Counted from the first letter of the stretch, positions 1 to 9,843 are shown. The stretch is 64,000 nucleotides of DNA from Hyphomonas neptunium ATCC 15444 (GCF_000013025.1 NC_008358.1:496001-560000); one strand, 5' to 3'. Numbers and translations are program-made. Notes: generated by a model from the letters alone, not told the origin.

Positions 1-2
1 AG

Positions 3-212
3 ATGCCGATTTCCCGGCTGACGAGCTTGCGGCCAGGCGTGACCCTGCTGCTGGGCGTACCGGCCGATCAGCCTGTAGAGCTGCTTTCGGGCGGCCTGGA
101 CGGCGATGTTGCGGCAGAAGCGCAGATCGGGCGCAAGGGCAACCGCATGGCGCTGCGCATTTCCAAGCGCGGCCCGGCCCTGCGGGCGCTCAATCCGGCG
201 ATTGCCGGATAA
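3..212 (+). CDS. fliM: Probable flagellar motor switch protein FliM, C-terminal fragment
   Basis: This frame is open from the window edge and ends with TAA at 212, so only about the last 69 residues are visible. They read as a SpoA/FliMN-type domain: a segment like SLRPGVTLLLG, then PVEL, then a glycine/arginine turn IGRKGNRMALRI. This is the pattern of the C-terminal surface of FliM, which binds FliN in the switch complex at the cytoplasmic base of the flagellar motor. The true start lies upstream of the window. The 3' end overlaps the convergent YceI gene by 23 bases. FliN or another SpoA protein is possible, because the FliM middle domain that would settle it is not in view. Confidence 0.5.
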   Translation: MPISRLTSLRPGVTLLLGVPADQPVELLSGGLDGDVAAEAQIGRKGNRMALRISKRGPALRALNPAIAG

Positions 213-858
213 ACTCAGCCTCAATCTCTATCCGGACGGTCTCGGTCAACAGACCGGAGAACCGGTCGATACCGAAATCTGCCCGGTTGATTTCGCCCGT
301 GGCGGAAAAGCCGATCACTTCGGCGCGGCGCAACGGATCATAAGCGCTGCCATTGAGCTGTGCGGTGAGGCTTACCGCGCGGGTTATGCCCTTGAGCGTG
401 AGATCACCTGTTATCTGCGCGGCGGTGTCGCTGACCTGATTGATCGCCGTTGAGCGGAAGAGGGCCTGGGGATGCGCGCCGGCGTCAAACCAGTCCGGCC
501 CCATCAATTCTTCTGCAAACTCAGGGTTGGCGATGTCCAGCGAGGTCATGTCGATAAGGGCTTCGATCCGCGCCTCATCAGGGGCCGCCGGGTCTCCGCT
601 GAGGCTCGCCTCGAAACGGTGAAACCGGCCGATATAATCGGAATAGCCCAGATGATTGATCCGGAAGACGAGCGCGGCATGCTTGGTGTCCAGCGTAAAA
701 TCGCCCGGCGCGAGGCGGGTTGCCACCGGGTCGATTTTTGGCGCGAGAAGCGCGCTGGTCAGCGTGTTGCAGCCTGAAAGCACCATCATGGCGAGCGCGA
801 GGGCCGCGCCCGCCTTCAGGTGCCGTCTGTTCAGACGGGTTTTGACTCGGCGATCCAT
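190..858 (-). CDS. YceI family lipoprotein
   Basis: The 222-residue product starts with a basic n-region and a hydrophobic stretch ending in a lipobox (VLSGC, Cys30), so it should be a lipid-anchored envelope protein. The rest, about residues 50-218, is a YceI domain, a lipocalin-like barrel that in known members binds a polyisoprenoid. Visible elements are LDTKHAALVFRINHLGYS near the start of the domain and the late strand RADFGIDRFSGL. The start at 858 lies 28 bases inside the end of the upstream DUF885 gene, so the two are probably co-transcribed. The 3' end overlaps the fliM fragment on the other strand. The ligand cannot be read from the sequence. Confidence 0.85.
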   Translation of the reverse strand: MDRRVKTRLNRRHLKAGAALALAMMVLSGCNTLTSALLAPKIDPVATRLAPGDFTLDTKHAALVFRINHLGYSDYIGRFHRFEASLSGDPAAPDEARIEALIDMTSLDIANPEFAEELMGPDWFDAGAHPQALFRSTAINQVSDTAAQITGDLTLKGITRAVSLTAQLNGSAYDPLRRAEVIGFSATGEINRADFGIDRFSGLLTETVRIEIEAEFIRQSPD

Positions 859-2690
859 GCGTCGACATTCTCCTCGAGGATAGCCAGCGGGACGGCCCCA
901 TCCTTGAGAACCACATCATGAAAATCGCGGATGTCAAAGGCCTCGCCAAGCTCTGCGCGCGCACGGTCGCGCAGTTCGACGATCTTCAGCATGCCGATCT
1001 TGTAGGCGGTCGCCTGGCCCGGCATCACGATATAGCGGTCGATGGCCTTGCGGCAGTCACCTTCCGGGTTGGGCGTATTGTCCATGAGATACTGGACGGC
1101 CTGTTCGCGCGTCCATTGTTTTGAGTGAATGCCGGTATCAACAACGAGACGTGCGGCGCGCCAGATCTCCATGGCAAGACGGCCAAAGTCCGAATACGGA
1201 TCGGAATAATAACCGATTTCCTTGGGCAGAAGCTCGGTATAGAGGCCCCAGCCTTCGGAATAGGCCGTGTAGCCGCCGAATTTGCGGAAGCTGGGGATGC
1301 CGTCCAGCTCCTGGGCAATGGCGATCTGCATATGGTGGCCGGGAATGCCCTCATGGAAAGCAAGGGCTTCCAGCTGATAGGTCGGCATATCGGCCATGCG
1401 GTAAAGGTTGGCGTAGTAGACGCCTGGCCGGCTGCCATCGGGGGCTGGGCGGCTGTAGAACGCTTTGCCGGCGGATTTTTCGCGGAAGGGCTCAACGGCC
1501 TGCACAATCATGCCGGCCTTGGGAAAAGTGTGGAAGAGGCTGGGGAGGTCTCCTTCCATGCGCGCAATCGCTTCACGCGCTTCAGCGAGGTATTCCTCAC
1601 GCCCTTCCGGTGTTTCCGGCTTGTAGAAGCGCGGATCAGTCCGCATGAACTGAAAGAAATCCTGCAGATCGCCCTCAAAGCCGACCTGTTCCATGATGAT
1701 CTGCATTTCCCCATGGATGCGGGCGATTTCATCCAGGCCGATCTGATGGATTTCTTCGGCGGTAAGGTCTGTGGTCGTCATCGCCTTGAGGCGGGTTTCG
1801 TAATAGTCCGCCCCGTCGGGCAGCTTCCAGATGCCGTCATCGGCGGTGGCGTTGAGTTGCTGGCGGGTCAGTTCCTCAATGGCGCCGGTGTAGGCGGGGC
1901 CAACGGAGGATATGAGCGCTGCTTCGGCGCGCTGGATGAACGCTTCGGCGTCCGCTTCGGTCAGCGTGCCATTGGTGACAAGGGCGGCCGTCTTGCCGCG
2001 GAAATCTGACATCAGGGGGCTGTCTGCACTGCCATCGGCCGCGCCGGAGAAGGGGTGGCCGGTTATCAGGCCCTGCGCGTCTGTCAGGACATAATCATAC
2101 ACGAAGGACGGCGGCTGAATGCCCATTCCGGCAGACACCCTGGCGTTTTCGACATGCTGGCCGAGATAGGCGGGCAGGCCTTCAAGCCGCGCAATGTAGG
2201 CGTCGAGATCTGCTGCGCTGGTGGCCTTGTGCTGGTTGATGAGGAAAGCGGGGACTGCGGACTGGACGCCGAACATCTGGTTGAAGGTGTAGCTGTGGTG
2301 AGGGAACGCGGCGTCCGCCTCTGCGCGTTCAAGTTCATACACCGCCAACCGCCAGGAAAGCTGGGCCTGGCTGTCCAGCTTGTTGAAATCAAACGTGTCT
2401 TTCATTTCCTGAACACTGGCCTGTTGCAGGGCCAGCGTTTCAGCTTCGAACTCAGGGGAAGGGTCGGTCCATTCCCCGTACCGGTCGCGGCGGCCCAGCA
2501 TGGTCAGGCGCATGGGGTCGCGGGCGAGGGCGGCTTCGAAGGTCTGCTCGAACCATGCGTTCAGCCGCTCGGATTCGGCAGCGATCACTTCGGCGGAATA
2601 TTCCGGGACGCGCGGTTCGCGGTGAGCCGGCGTGCCACACGAGGCGATGAGAAGGGCGGCAGCGAGAAGCGCGATCGGACGAGATACCAT
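831..2690 (-). CDS. DUF885 family lipoprotein, putative metallopeptidase
   Basis: The 619-residue protein has a lipobox (LLIASC, Cys18) and then a long all-helical DUF885 domain. The family hallmark HEGIPGHH is seen at about residues 446-453. Its HE...H arrangement suggests a zinc peptidase related to M2/M3-like enzymes, though members are mostly uncharacterised. It is full length for the family, at roughly 600 residues. It is the first gene of a likely two-gene unit with the YceI lipoprotein. Upstream lies a 192-base spacer shared with divergent cckA. Location outside the cytoplasmic membrane follows from the lipobox; substrate is unknown. Confidence 0.85.
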   Translation of the reverse strand: MVSRPIALLAAALLIASCGTPAHREPRVPEYSAEVIAAESERLNAWFEQTFEAALARDPMRLTMLGRRDRYGEWTDPSPEFEAETLALQQASVQEMKDTFDFNKLDSQAQLSWRLAVYELERAEADAAFPHHSYTFNQMFGVQSAVPAFLINQHKATSAADLDAYIARLEGLPAYLGQHVENARVSAGMGIQPPSFVYDYVLTDAQGLITGHPFSGAADGSADSPLMSDFRGKTAALVTNGTLTEADAEAFIQRAEAALISSVGPAYTGAIEELTRQQLNATADDGIWKLPDGADYYETRLKAMTTTDLTAEEIHQIGLDEIARIHGEMQIIMEQVGFEGDLQDFFQFMRTDPRFYKPETPEGREEYLAEAREAIARMEGDLPSLFHTFPKAGMIVQAVEPFREKSAGKAFYSRPAPDGSRPGVYYANLYRMADMPTYQLEALAFHEGIPGHHMQIAIAQELDGIPSFRKFGGYTAYSEGWGLYTELLPKEIGYYSDPYSDFGRLAMEIWRAARLVVDTGIHSKQWTREQAVQYLMDNTPNPEGDCRKAIDRYIVMPGQATAYKIGMLKIVELRDRARAELGEAFDIRDFHDVVLKDGAVPLAILEENVDAWIAESKPV

Positions 2691-2735
2691 GGTAAGCCGA
2701 ATCCTGTTCAGTTGGGGAAGATTGCTCAGTCTGTA

Positions 2736-2762
2736 TTAACGGCTTTTTCGGGTTCGTTAACC
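2736..2762. promoter_or_regulatory. Paired TTAA half-sites in the cckA upstream spacer
   Basis: Two TTAAC motifs (2736-2740 and 2757-2761, the second extended to TTAACC) sit between the divergent DUF885 and cckA genes. TTAACC is a known CtrA half-site in Caulobacterales. The spacing between the two TTAA cores is 17 bases rather than the canonical 7, so this is at best two half-sites. The suggestion of CtrA feedback on cckA is inference. Confidence 0.25.
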
Positions 2763-2882
2763 TTTGCCGTGCGAGAACTGGTAGTCTAGTGACGGCTTGG
2801 CATCGAGTTGCGTGATGCCAGCCTCGCATATGGCGTGGCCGTACCGGACGGTCTCGCGGGCCAAATGGAATGGCGGTAGACC

Positions 2883-5486
2883 ATGAGTATTGATGCGGAC
2901 ACCCTAGAGCTGACACTCGCGGCGGCAAAGCCCGGCGAGGATGCTGATCCTGCCAAAGCAGGGGAACGCGAAGAAGGCCGGCGCGTCGATTTCCTGCAAT
3001 TGGGCTTCTGGGCCTGTCTGCTGCTGTCCATCGCTGCGGCCAGCATTTCGCTGGCCTGGCCGAACGCATCGGGCGCGACGGGTTCCATCCTGCTGATCAC
3101 CATGGCGTCGGGCGGGCTGGTTTTCCTGCTCTGGACCGTGCGGGGCGCTGGCCGGTTCATCGGCCTGTTCCCCGAAAAAGGCGCTGCAGCCCGCGTCGCC
3201 AATGCCACCGCGCCGCGCTTCCCCTGGATTGAAGCGCTGGACGAGGCTGTGCTGGTCACTGATCCGGGCGGCGCGCCTGTCGCTGCCAACGAAGCCTATT
3301 CCGATCTCACCCGGCTCGCCTTGATTGCGGGCACAGCAGAATCCGGCCCGGTGACCGTTGACCGCCTGTTCGGCGCCAATCCCGGCCTTGCCGCGCCCGT
3401 TTACCGCCTGTCGAAGTCAGCCAAGGCTGGCACGCAGCGCCGTGAAGTGCTGCCACCTCTGGCGCTTGGCCCGGAACAGGTGCCCGCCCAGTTTGAAGTT
3501 TCCGTCTCGCCGCTGCCCCGCGGCCGTGTCCTCTGGCGTATTCGCCGGATCGCCGGCCAGATCGAGGCGACCGGCGCGGCCGACCTCAAATCGCTGTATG
3601 TTGAAGACGCCCCCATGGGCTTCTTTGCCGCCAAGCCGGACGGCACCATCACCTATGCCAACTCCTGGCTGCGTGAACTGCTCGGCCTGCCCGAGACAGC
3701 CAAGAACATCCGCACCGACGACATCATGCGCCCCGAATTCGTGAAGATGCTCTCGCGCGACCGCAAATCCGGCGCGCCGGGCCGGGCTGATATTCAGCTC
3801 CGTGCGCGCGACGGGGTGGAGATTCCGGTTCAGGCAATCACCAGCTGGTCGGGCCGCGGGGCAGATGCTGCCGGCCGCACGATCGTGCTGGCAAGCCCCC
3901 AGGTGCTCAACGGCGGAGAGGAGCGCTTTGCGCTTCAGGCCGCTTCGCGCCCGCCGCGCCCGGATGGCGACCCGATGTTCGACGATGCGCCCTTCGGCGC
4001 TGTGCGTCTGGACGGGGACCGCGTTGATGGCGCTGTTATTCTTGATGCCAACCGTGCGCTGATGGAAATGACGGGCGGAAGGGCAACGCCGGGCAATCGC
4101 TTCTCGGACCTCTTTGTTTCGGATGAGGGCGAGGAAACACTCGCCACCCTTCTGGTCGACGCGATCGACAAGCCGGTGGCGCTGAAGACTGCCGGTGACG
4201 AAGCGCGGCATGTGAATGTGTTCGTGACACTGAACTCAACCGGCCGGCCTTCGGTGGCCTATATCATCGATATCACCGAGCAGCGCCTTCTGGAAACGCG
4301 CCTCGCCCATGGCGAGAAGATGCGCTCCATCGGCCAGCTGGCCGGCGTGGTGGCGCACGACTTCAACAACGTTCTGCAGGGCATCATCTTCAACTATGAA
4401 GAGCTGATGACGCGCCACCCTGTGGGTGATCCGTCCTATGAATACCTGCAATCGATTCACGAGTTTTCCTCGCGGGCCCGTGAGCTTGTCCGTATGCTGC
4501 TGGCCTATGCCCGCGCGCAGACCTTCAAGCGGGAAATCTTCAACGTCACGGACTTCCTGTCGGAATTCTCGATCCTGCTGCGTCAGGTGCTGGATGAACG
4601 GGTTGAGCTGGACGTGAAACACGGCCGCGACGTGCCCTGGATCAAGGCAGACAAGAACCAGCTGGAAACAGCGATCATCAACCTTGCCACAAACGCCCGC
4701 GACGCGATGATTTCGCAGCGCAATGGCGGCAAGCTGGTTATCCGGACGGCGCGCTCCACCGGCAAGGATGCCCATGCAATGGGCTTCAACTATGTCGAGG
4801 ATGGCGAATATCTGCTGATCGAAGTTGAAGACAACGGCACCGGCATGCCGCGCGAACTGCTCGACAAGATCTTCCAGCCTTTCTTCACCACGAAAGAACA
4901 GGGCTCGGGAACCGGTCTCGGTCTCGCAACTGTCTATGGCATCATCAAACAGTCGGGCGGGTATGTCTGCCCGGTCTCGGCGGTGGGCAAGGGCACGACC
5001 TTCTATATCTACCTGCCTGCGCTCGCGGCAGAAGACATTCCTGAAGCCTCCGATATGGCCGAACAGGCCAAAGCTGTCGTCCGCCCGATGGACATGTCCG
5101 GGCGCGGACGTATTCTGCTTGTCGAGGATGAAGACGGTGTGCGCTCCATTGCGGCAACCCATCTGCGCCAGCGCGGCTATGAGGTGGAAGAGGCGTGCGA
5201 CGGCGAGGAGGCCCTGGACATCCTCACTGACATGCCAGGCTCCTTCGATCTCATCATCTCGGATGTGGTTATGCCCGGTATGGACGGCCCCACGCTGATC
5301 CGGGAAGCCAAGGACAAGCTCGGCCATGCCCGTGTGATCTTCATCTCAGGCTATGCCGAGCGCGACCTTGCCCAGCAGCTGGACGACCGCGCGGTCTCTT
5401 TCTTGCCCAAGCCCTTCACGGTTCGACAGCTGTCGGAGCGGATCAAACAGGAACTGGCCGGCATCGGCGGCAAGGAAGCCGCGTGA
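2883..5486 (+). CDS. cckA: Cell-cycle hybrid histidine kinase CckA
   Basis: An 867-residue hybrid kinase. Two transmembrane helices lie near residues 38-60 and 65-87. They are followed by two or three PAS-like segments (one near 240-300, with [16 protein letters not shown]), and then a dimerisation/phosphoacceptor helix with [11 protein letters not shown], His492. The ATPase domain shows DNGTGMP and [11 protein letters not shown], and the C-terminal receiver has its phosphoacceptor in [11 protein letters not shown], Asp794. This architecture and the HDFNN H-box are typical of CckA, which passes phosphate through ChpT to the master regulator CtrA and can act as its phosphatase. It stands alone, with a terminator behind it. 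The start is set by ATG at 2883 just after a GGCGGTAG sequence. NtrB-type orphan hybrid kinases are the alternative, but the two-helix N-terminus favours CckA. Confidence 0.88.
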   Translation: MSIDADTLELTLAAAKPGEDADPAKAGEREEGRRVDFLQLGFWACLLLSIAAASISLAWPNASGATGSILLITMASGGLVFLLWTVRGAGRFIGLFPEKGAAARVANATAPRFPWIEALDEAVLVTDPGGAPVAANEAYSDLTRLALIAGTAESGPVTVDRLFGANPGLAAPVYRLSKSAKAGTQRREVLPPLALGPEQVPAQFEVSVSPLPRGRVLWRIRRIAGQIEATGAADLKSLYVEDAPMGFFAAKPDGTITYANSWLRELLGLPETAKNIRTDDIMRPEFVKMLSRDRKSGAPGRADIQLRARDGVEIPVQAITSWSGRGADAAGRTIVLASPQVLNGGEERFALQAASRPPRPDGDPMFDDAPFGAVRLDGDRVDGAVILDANRALMEMTGGRATPGNRFSDLFVSDEGEETLATLLVDAIDKPVALKTAGDEARHVNVFVTLNSTGRPSVAYIIDITEQRLLETRLAHGEKMRSIGQLAGVVAHDFNNVLQGIIFNYEELMTRHPVGDPSYEYLQSIHEFSSRARELVRMLLAYARAQTFKREIFNVTDFLSEFSILLRQVLDERVELDVKHGRDVPWIKADKNQLETAIINLATNARDAMISQRNGGKLVIRTARSTGKDAHAMGFNYVEDGEYLLIEVEDNGTGMPRELLDKIFQPFFTTKEQGSGTGLGLATVYGIIKQSGGYVCPVSAVGKGTTFYIYLPALAAEDIPEASDMAEQAKAVVRPMDMSGRGRILLVEDEDGVRSIAATHLRQRGYEVEEACDGEEALDILTDMPGSFDLIISDVVMPGMDGPTLIREAKDKLGHARVIFISGYAERDLAQQLDDRAVSFLPKPFTVRQLSERIKQELAGIGGKEAA

Positions 5487-5497
5487 TGGAATGGTAG

Positions 5498-5523
5498 AGG
5501 CCGGCTTTCTCAGCCGGCCTTTT
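5498..5523 (+). terminator. Rho-independent terminator after cckA
   Basis: A perfect 9-bp stem (5498-5506 with 5512-5520, AGGCCGGCT/AGCCGGCCT), 5-base loop and TTTT tract begins 11 bases after the cckA stop. Its right arm reaches into the last codons of the convergent hydrolase gene. Confidence 0.85.
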
Positions 5524-6247
5524 GCCATAGGGCTTTCAAAACCCCTGCAAAGTTTTCTGCGCGGTCATGGCAGGCCCAGTGGCCGGTTCCGCGTTCGACA
5601 TGCAGCGCTGTTCCGTGACGTTTCGAGAAGCGCTCAGCTACGGGCAGTTCCACATAGGGGTCGTTCTCGCCCCAGAAAAGCTGGCCATGTTTGGGCAGGT
5701 TGGCGAGGTCCTCCACCCAATGCCCGCTGAAGCGCAGGCCGATGGCCGAGCGGTAAAGGCTGAGGATCGACTGGCGCATCTGCTTGTCGATATGGGGTAC
5801 TTCCACTTCTGCCAGTTCGCGCGGCATGCCGCCCTGCACTAATCCCTCAATGAGGCGGGCCTTGTTGCGCATGTTCAACATCACGAACTCGCCCAGCAGC
5901 GGCGTGGCCCACATGCGCGCTGTTCTGTGGCCGGAATATTCCGGGTCAATGACCGCATTGGTCACGCACCAGCTTTTAACGAGGTCGGGCCGCAGGCTTG
6001 CCACGCGCAGAGTGAGGAGCGCGCCCCAGTCATGCCCCACGATGTGAACCTTGCCGCCAGCCGCTTCCATCTGGGTGATCAGCCAGCTGGCATATTCATC
6101 CTTGGTGCTGTGAAAGCCGGGCGGCTTGCCGGTGCCAAAGCCGGGAAGGGCTGGTGCGCGGTAGTCCTCGGGCTTCAGCCCCAGCGCCTTGACCAGAGGG
6201 TCCCAGAGAACCGGCGTATCGGGTACGCCGTGTACGAACAGGATCAT
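5510..6247 (-). CDS. Alpha/beta hydrolase, epoxide hydrolase/dehalogenase type
   Basis: The 245-residue protein opens with the alpha/beta-hydrolase oxyanion region MILFVHGVPDT. The nucleophile elbow is VGHDWGALL, with Asp in place of Ser, as in haloalkane dehalogenases and epoxide hydrolases. A late acid lies near ENDPYVELP and the catalytic His is in RGTGHWACHD. The ATG at 6247 is chosen because it begins exactly at the first strand and lies 4 bases after the stop of the upstream phosphatase gene, suggesting translational coupling. An in-frame start further upstream would run into that gene. It is likely cytoplasmic, since no signal peptide is seen. Substrate unknown. Confidence 0.85.
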   Translation of the reverse strand: MILFVHGVPDTPVLWDPLVKALGLKPEDYRAPALPGFGTGKPPGFHSTKDEYASWLITQMEAAGGKVHIVGHDWGALLTLRVASLRPDLVKSWCVTNAVIDPEYSGHRTARMWATPLLGEFVMLNMRNKARLIEGLVQGGMPRELAEVEVPHIDKQMRQSILSLYRSAIGLRFSGHWVEDLANLPKHGQLFWGENDPYVELPVAERFSKRHGTALHVERGTGHWACHDRAENFAGVLKALWQKAG

Positions 6248-6251
6248 GGGG

Positions 6252-7148
6252 CTATTCCTTCTGTGTGGGCGTCCAATAGGTTTCAGGCGGGAAAATCTCG
6301 TCCATCGTTCCGTCAATCGACGGGCCATAGAGCGGGTTTGGCAACAGGAACCAGCCCTTGCCCCACTTCGCATCAAAGCCCGGCGCCTGGGAAAGTTCCA
6401 GGCGCCCCGCCGGGCGCAGGGATTTATCGTTGAAGATGTCCGCGATGTCGCCCAGCTGATCGCCGACCAGCGCGATTACGCAGTAGTTTTCCGAAATCGC
6501 ATAGCGCCGGCCATCCTTGGCCGAGCCGCCGGGCGTGTCGCCCTTCAGGAAAAGCGTTGATCCGTGCACGAAGTCGCCCAGACCCGCAGCGCGCAGGGTT
6601 TCGGTATTTCCCTCGGCGTTCACCGCTTCGCGGTTGGTGTTCACGATCACCTCCACGCCCGCTGCACGAATGCGCGCGAGGCCATCCAGCGCGCCGGGAA
6701 TGGCAACGGCCTTGCCCGCGCCGGTGCGCTCCCAGTCGCTCCAGATGGCGGGGTCGAACGCCATGCCTTCCCGGCGGAAGGCGCCGGTAGAGCCGGTATT
6801 CCAGATCAGCGTTTCATCCGCGTCAAACACGGCGGCCAGGGGCCGGTCCCCGCAGGCAAGATATTCGGGAGCCTCAGCGGTGGCGCCCGGCGCGAGGATG
6901 ACGCTGTTTTCAGGGCGTGCAGCGGCCTGCGCCTCGACATAGCCGGCGATCTCGTTCCAGGTCTGCACCATGATGATGCGGGCTTCTGCAGAGCCCAGAA
7001 GCCATTGCTCGCCGGGGGACGGAGACGCTTCGGCGGTCGATGTCTGATCGGGCGCCATGGCCACGGTTTCAGGTTGAGGCGCGGGAAGGGATGCGGTCTG
7101 GCAAGCGGCGAGCACCGCAAGCGAGAGGAGAGGGAGGGCGATTTTCAT
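6252..7148 (-). CDS. HAD-family acid phosphatase lipoprotein (5'-nucleotidase e(P4)-like)
   Basis: The 298-residue product has a lipobox (LAVLAAC, Cys16) and an HAD-type catalytic motif FDADETLIWN, the DxDxT signature of class B/C acid phosphatases that hydrolyse phosphomonoesters in the periplasm. Further HAD elements are VIVNTNRE (motif II) and LVGDQLGDIADIF (motif IV). The ATG at 7148 gives a clean lipoprotein signal; a longer in-frame start at 7283 would put 45 non-signal residues in front. It is the first gene of a two-gene unit with the hydrolase. A role in scavenging phosphate or nucleosides is inferred from the family. Confidence 0.83.
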   Translation of the reverse strand: MKIALPLLSLAVLAACQTASLPAPQPETVAMAPDQTSTAEASPSPGEQWLLGSAEARIIMVQTWNEIAGYVEAQAAARPENSVILAPGATAEAPEYLACGDRPLAAVFDADETLIWNTGSTGAFRREGMAFDPAIWSDWERTGAGKAVAIPGALDGLARIRAAGVEVIVNTNREAVNAEGNTETLRAAGLGDFVHGSTLFLKGDTPGGSAKDGRRYAISENYCVIALVGDQLGDIADIFNDKSLRPAGRLELSQAPGFDAKWGKGWFLLPNPLYGPSIDGTMDEIFPPETYWTPTQKE

Positions 7149-7355
7149 GAGAGCTCCATCTGTCGGCAGGGCTCTGGGGTAGAACTGTTTTGCGGCGCTC
7201 GCAATGCTGGTGGTAAAGGCGAGGGGCACACCCATGCGGCGCGCATACCCCCACAAAACCGCCTCTGCCCACAGTTTCCCCAATGACAGTCTTGCGGCGG
7301 GCGGCTGCGATGTTCAAGGATGGCACCAGCGAACAAGCCTTCTGGAGGACACCCC

Positions 7356-8333
7356 ATGAAAACCCGCATCACAGAAATGCTCGGCATCAAGCACCCGATC
7401 GTGCAGGGCGGCATGCACTTTGTCGGATTTGCCGAAATGGCGGCGGCCGTTTCCAATGCGGGCGGCCTCGGCATCATCACCGCGCTGACCCAGCGCACGC
7501 CCGCTGATCTCGCAAACGAGATCGCGCGTTGCCGCGACATGACGGACAAACCAATCGGCGTGAACCTCACCTTCCTGCCCTCGGTCAATCAGCCCGATTA
7601 TCCCGGCTATGTGAAAGCCATCATCGAAGGCGGCGTGAAGGTGGTCGAGACCGCCGGCAACAATCCGGTTCAGGTGCTTCCGGTCCTCAAGGACAATGGC
7701 ATCAAGGTCGTCCACAAATGTACTGCCGTGCGCCACGCTCTGAAGGCCCAGAAAATCGGTTGTGATGCGGTCTCGGTTGATGGCTTCGAATGCGGCGGCC
7801 ACCCCGGTGAAGATGATGTGCCAAACTTCATCCTTCTGCCGCGCGCGATGGACGAGCTTGAAATCCCCTTCATCGCTTCGGGTGGCATGGCCGATGGCCG
7901 CTCGCTGGTGGCCGCGATGGCGCTGGGCGCAGAAGGCATGAACATGGGCACGCGCTTCATTGCGACGAAAGAAGCCCCGGTGCATGAAAATGTGAAGCAG
8001 GCCCTTGTTGCCGCGTCTGAACTCGACACCCGCCTCGTCATGCGCCCGTTGCGCAATACCGAGCGTGTGCTGACCAATCCGGCGGTTGAACGTCTCCTGC
8101 AGAAGGAAAAGGAGCTCGGTTCCAACATCAAGTTCGAGGACATCATCGAGGAAGTCGCCGGCGTTTATCCCAAGATCATGCTCGACGGACAGATGGATGC
8201 GGGCGCCTGGTCCTGCGGCATGGTCGCGGGTCTCATCTATGACATCCCGACCTGTAAGGAACTGATCGACCGGATCATGGCCGAGGCCGAAGAGATCATC
8301 ACCAAGCGGCTTGCCGGTTTCGTAAAGGGCTGA
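7356..8333 (+). CDS. Nitronate monooxygenase (2-nitropropane dioxygenase family)
   Basis: A 325-residue FMN-binding TIM-barrel enzyme. Family landmarks are KHPIVQGGMHFVG near the start, NAGGLGIITAL, GVNLTFLPS, the catalytic-loop region GFECGGHPGEDD, the phosphate-binding IASGGMADGRS and GAEGMNMGTRF. The ATG at 7356 has GGAGGA 9 bases before it; an upstream in-frame ATG at 7320 lacks such a site. Known members oxidise nitronates such as propionate 3-nitronate to remove a respiratory poison; some paralogues are enoyl reductases. It faces the acid phosphatase gene divergently. Confidence 0.88.
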   Translation: MKTRITEMLGIKHPIVQGGMHFVGFAEMAAAVSNAGGLGIITALTQRTPADLANEIARCRDMTDKPIGVNLTFLPSVNQPDYPGYVKAIIEGGVKVVETAGNNPVQVLPVLKDNGIKVVHKCTAVRHALKAQKIGCDAVSVDGFECGGHPGEDDVPNFILLPRAMDELEIPFIASGGMADGRSLVAAMALGAEGMNMGTRFIATKEAPVHENVKQALVAASELDTRLVMRPLRNTERVLTNPAVERLLQKEKELGSNIKFEDIIEEVAGVYPKIMLDGQMDAGAWSCGMVAGLIYDIPTCKELIDRIMAEAEEIITKRLAGFVKG

Positions 8334-8371
8334 GCGCGCGCGTTAACCCTTGATTTTTGGGCTGTGAAATT

Positions 8372-8406
8372 CACCTGTGGCGCGGGCATCGCTCGCCTCA
8401 CAGGTG
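8372..8406. other. Hairpin in the spacer between the nitronate monooxygenase gene and rmuC
   Basis: CACCTGTG (8372-8379) is the exact reverse complement of CACAGGTG (8399-8406). Extra GGCG/CGCC pairing inside lengthens the stem. There is no T-tract, so it is not an obvious terminator. It could be an operator or a transcript hairpin ahead of rmuC. Confidence 0.4.
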
Positions 8407-8463
8407 TAGACAGCGCATATCCGTTCCGATTATGTTCCTTGAGGGTCATTTGAAGGACACTCG

Positions 8464-9801
8464 ATGCCGCCTGTCGTCACGATCGGATCGCTCTCACTCG
8501 ACATGATCCATGTTGGTCTGCTGCTGATCGCAGTGGGGCTGGGCATTTACCTTTGGCAAGCCCGTCAGGGCGGGGCGCTGGAGCGTCAGAGGCTGCTGGC
8601 GGAGCGGGACGGGGCGCAGGATGAAGTCGCCCGGCTGCGTCAGCGGGAGCAGACGCTGGATGCCGTGGCGCGCGACGCACAGCTGAAACTCGCCGCGGCC
8701 GAGGCGCGCAGCGCCGAAGATGAGCGCAAATTCGGCGAACTGGCGCAAGGCGTTCTGGCGCGCGCCAATACGATGTTTCTGGAACGTGCCGAAGAGACCT
8801 TCAAACGCCACAGGGAAGGGGCCCAGGGCGAACTGAAAGAGCTGATGAAGCCCATCGGCGAGAATTTCGAGACGTTCCGGCAGAAGGTCGAAGCGCTTGA
8901 GAAGGTGCGGATCGAAGACAAGTCGCTGCTGTCCGAACAGGTAAAGGCCATCGGCGAGAGCCTGCACCGCAATACGGCCGAAACCGGCAAACTGGTCAAC
9001 GCGCTGACCGCGCCCAAGGGCGGCGGGCGCTGGGGCGAGATGACCCTTCGCAATGTCATGGAACAGGCCGGCCTTTCGGCCCATTGCGATTTCAGCGAGC
9101 AGGTGCATGACGACACCGAAGAAGGCCGCCAGCGCCCCGACGCCATCATCCGCCTGCCGGGTGACCGTCAGATCGTGATCGATTCCAAGGTCTCGCTCGC
9201 TTCTTATATGGCCGCCACCAATACCGACGATCCGGCAGAGCGCCTCGCCCATCTCAAGCAGCATGCCACCAGCGTGCAGCGGCACGTCACCACGCTGGCG
9301 TCCAAGGATTATCAGTCAAATCTGGGCAACCGTTTTGACTACATCGCGATGTTCATTCCAGGCGAGAACTTCTTTGCCGCTGCGCTGGAACAGGCGCCGG
9401 ACCTGATCGAGAAGGCTATGAGCCGGTCGGTCATTGTCACCACGCCCACCACGCTGATTGCGCTGGCGCGCACGGTCGCCCATCTCTGGCGCCAGCATGA
9501 AATGAACGAAAATGCCCAGGCCGCCGCTGAGTTGGGTGCCGAACTCTATACGCGAATGGGCGTACTGCTCGGGCATACGGAAAAGCTCGGCAAGTCGATC
9601 AATTCCTCCGTGGATCATTATAACAGCCTGCTTGGCTCCCTCGATAAGCGGGTGCTGCCGACCCTGCGCAAGTTTGAGGACATGAAAATTGCCCCGCCCG
9701 GCAAGGTGCCGCCGGAGGCCAAACTCATCGAAGCGCGGGCAAATACGCCCGATACCGGCCAACTGCCGCTGGAGCCGCCCAGGAAGCTTCCCGCAGAGTG
9801 A
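8464..9801 (+). CDS. rmuC: DNA recombination protein RmuC
   Basis: A 445-residue protein with one N-terminal membrane helix (about residues 15-32), a long charged coiled coil (about 35-140) and the RmuC nuclease-like domain. That domain shows GRWGEMTLRNVMEQAGL, IVIDSKVSLASY and PTTLIALARTVAHLWR. In E. coli RmuC limits inversions at short repeats; the domain belongs to the PD-(D/E)xK-like fold, with the D and K of VIDSKVS as likely active residues. AAGGA before the ATG supports the start. It leads a plus-strand run into def and fmt, an order common in alphaproteobacteria. Confidence 0.9.
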   Translation: MPPVVTIGSLSLDMIHVGLLLIAVGLGIYLWQARQGGALERQRLLAERDGAQDEVARLRQREQTLDAVARDAQLKLAAAEARSAEDERKFGELAQGVLARANTMFLERAEETFKRHREGAQGELKELMKPIGENFETFRQKVEALEKVRIEDKSLLSEQVKAIGESLHRNTAETGKLVNALTAPKGGGRWGEMTLRNVMEQAGLSAHCDFSEQVHDDTEEGRQRPDAIIRLPGDRQIVIDSKVSLASYMAATNTDDPAERLAHLKQHATSVQRHVTTLASKDYQSNLGNRFDYIAMFIPGENFFAAALEQAPDLIEKAMSRSVIVTTPTTLIALARTVAHLWRQHEMNENAQAAAELGAELYTRMGVLLGHTEKLGKSINSSVDHYNSLLGSLDKRVLPTLRKFEDMKIAPPGKVPPEAKLIEARANTPDTGQLPLEPPRKLPAE

Positions 9802-9843
9802 TCGCCCGTTGACGCTGGCGGATGGGGTGCATATCTGACGCTT

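Noticed and set aside
2736..2762. A full CtrA box before cckA
   Set aside because: The TTAA cores are 17 bases apart, not 7, so only half-sites can be claimed.
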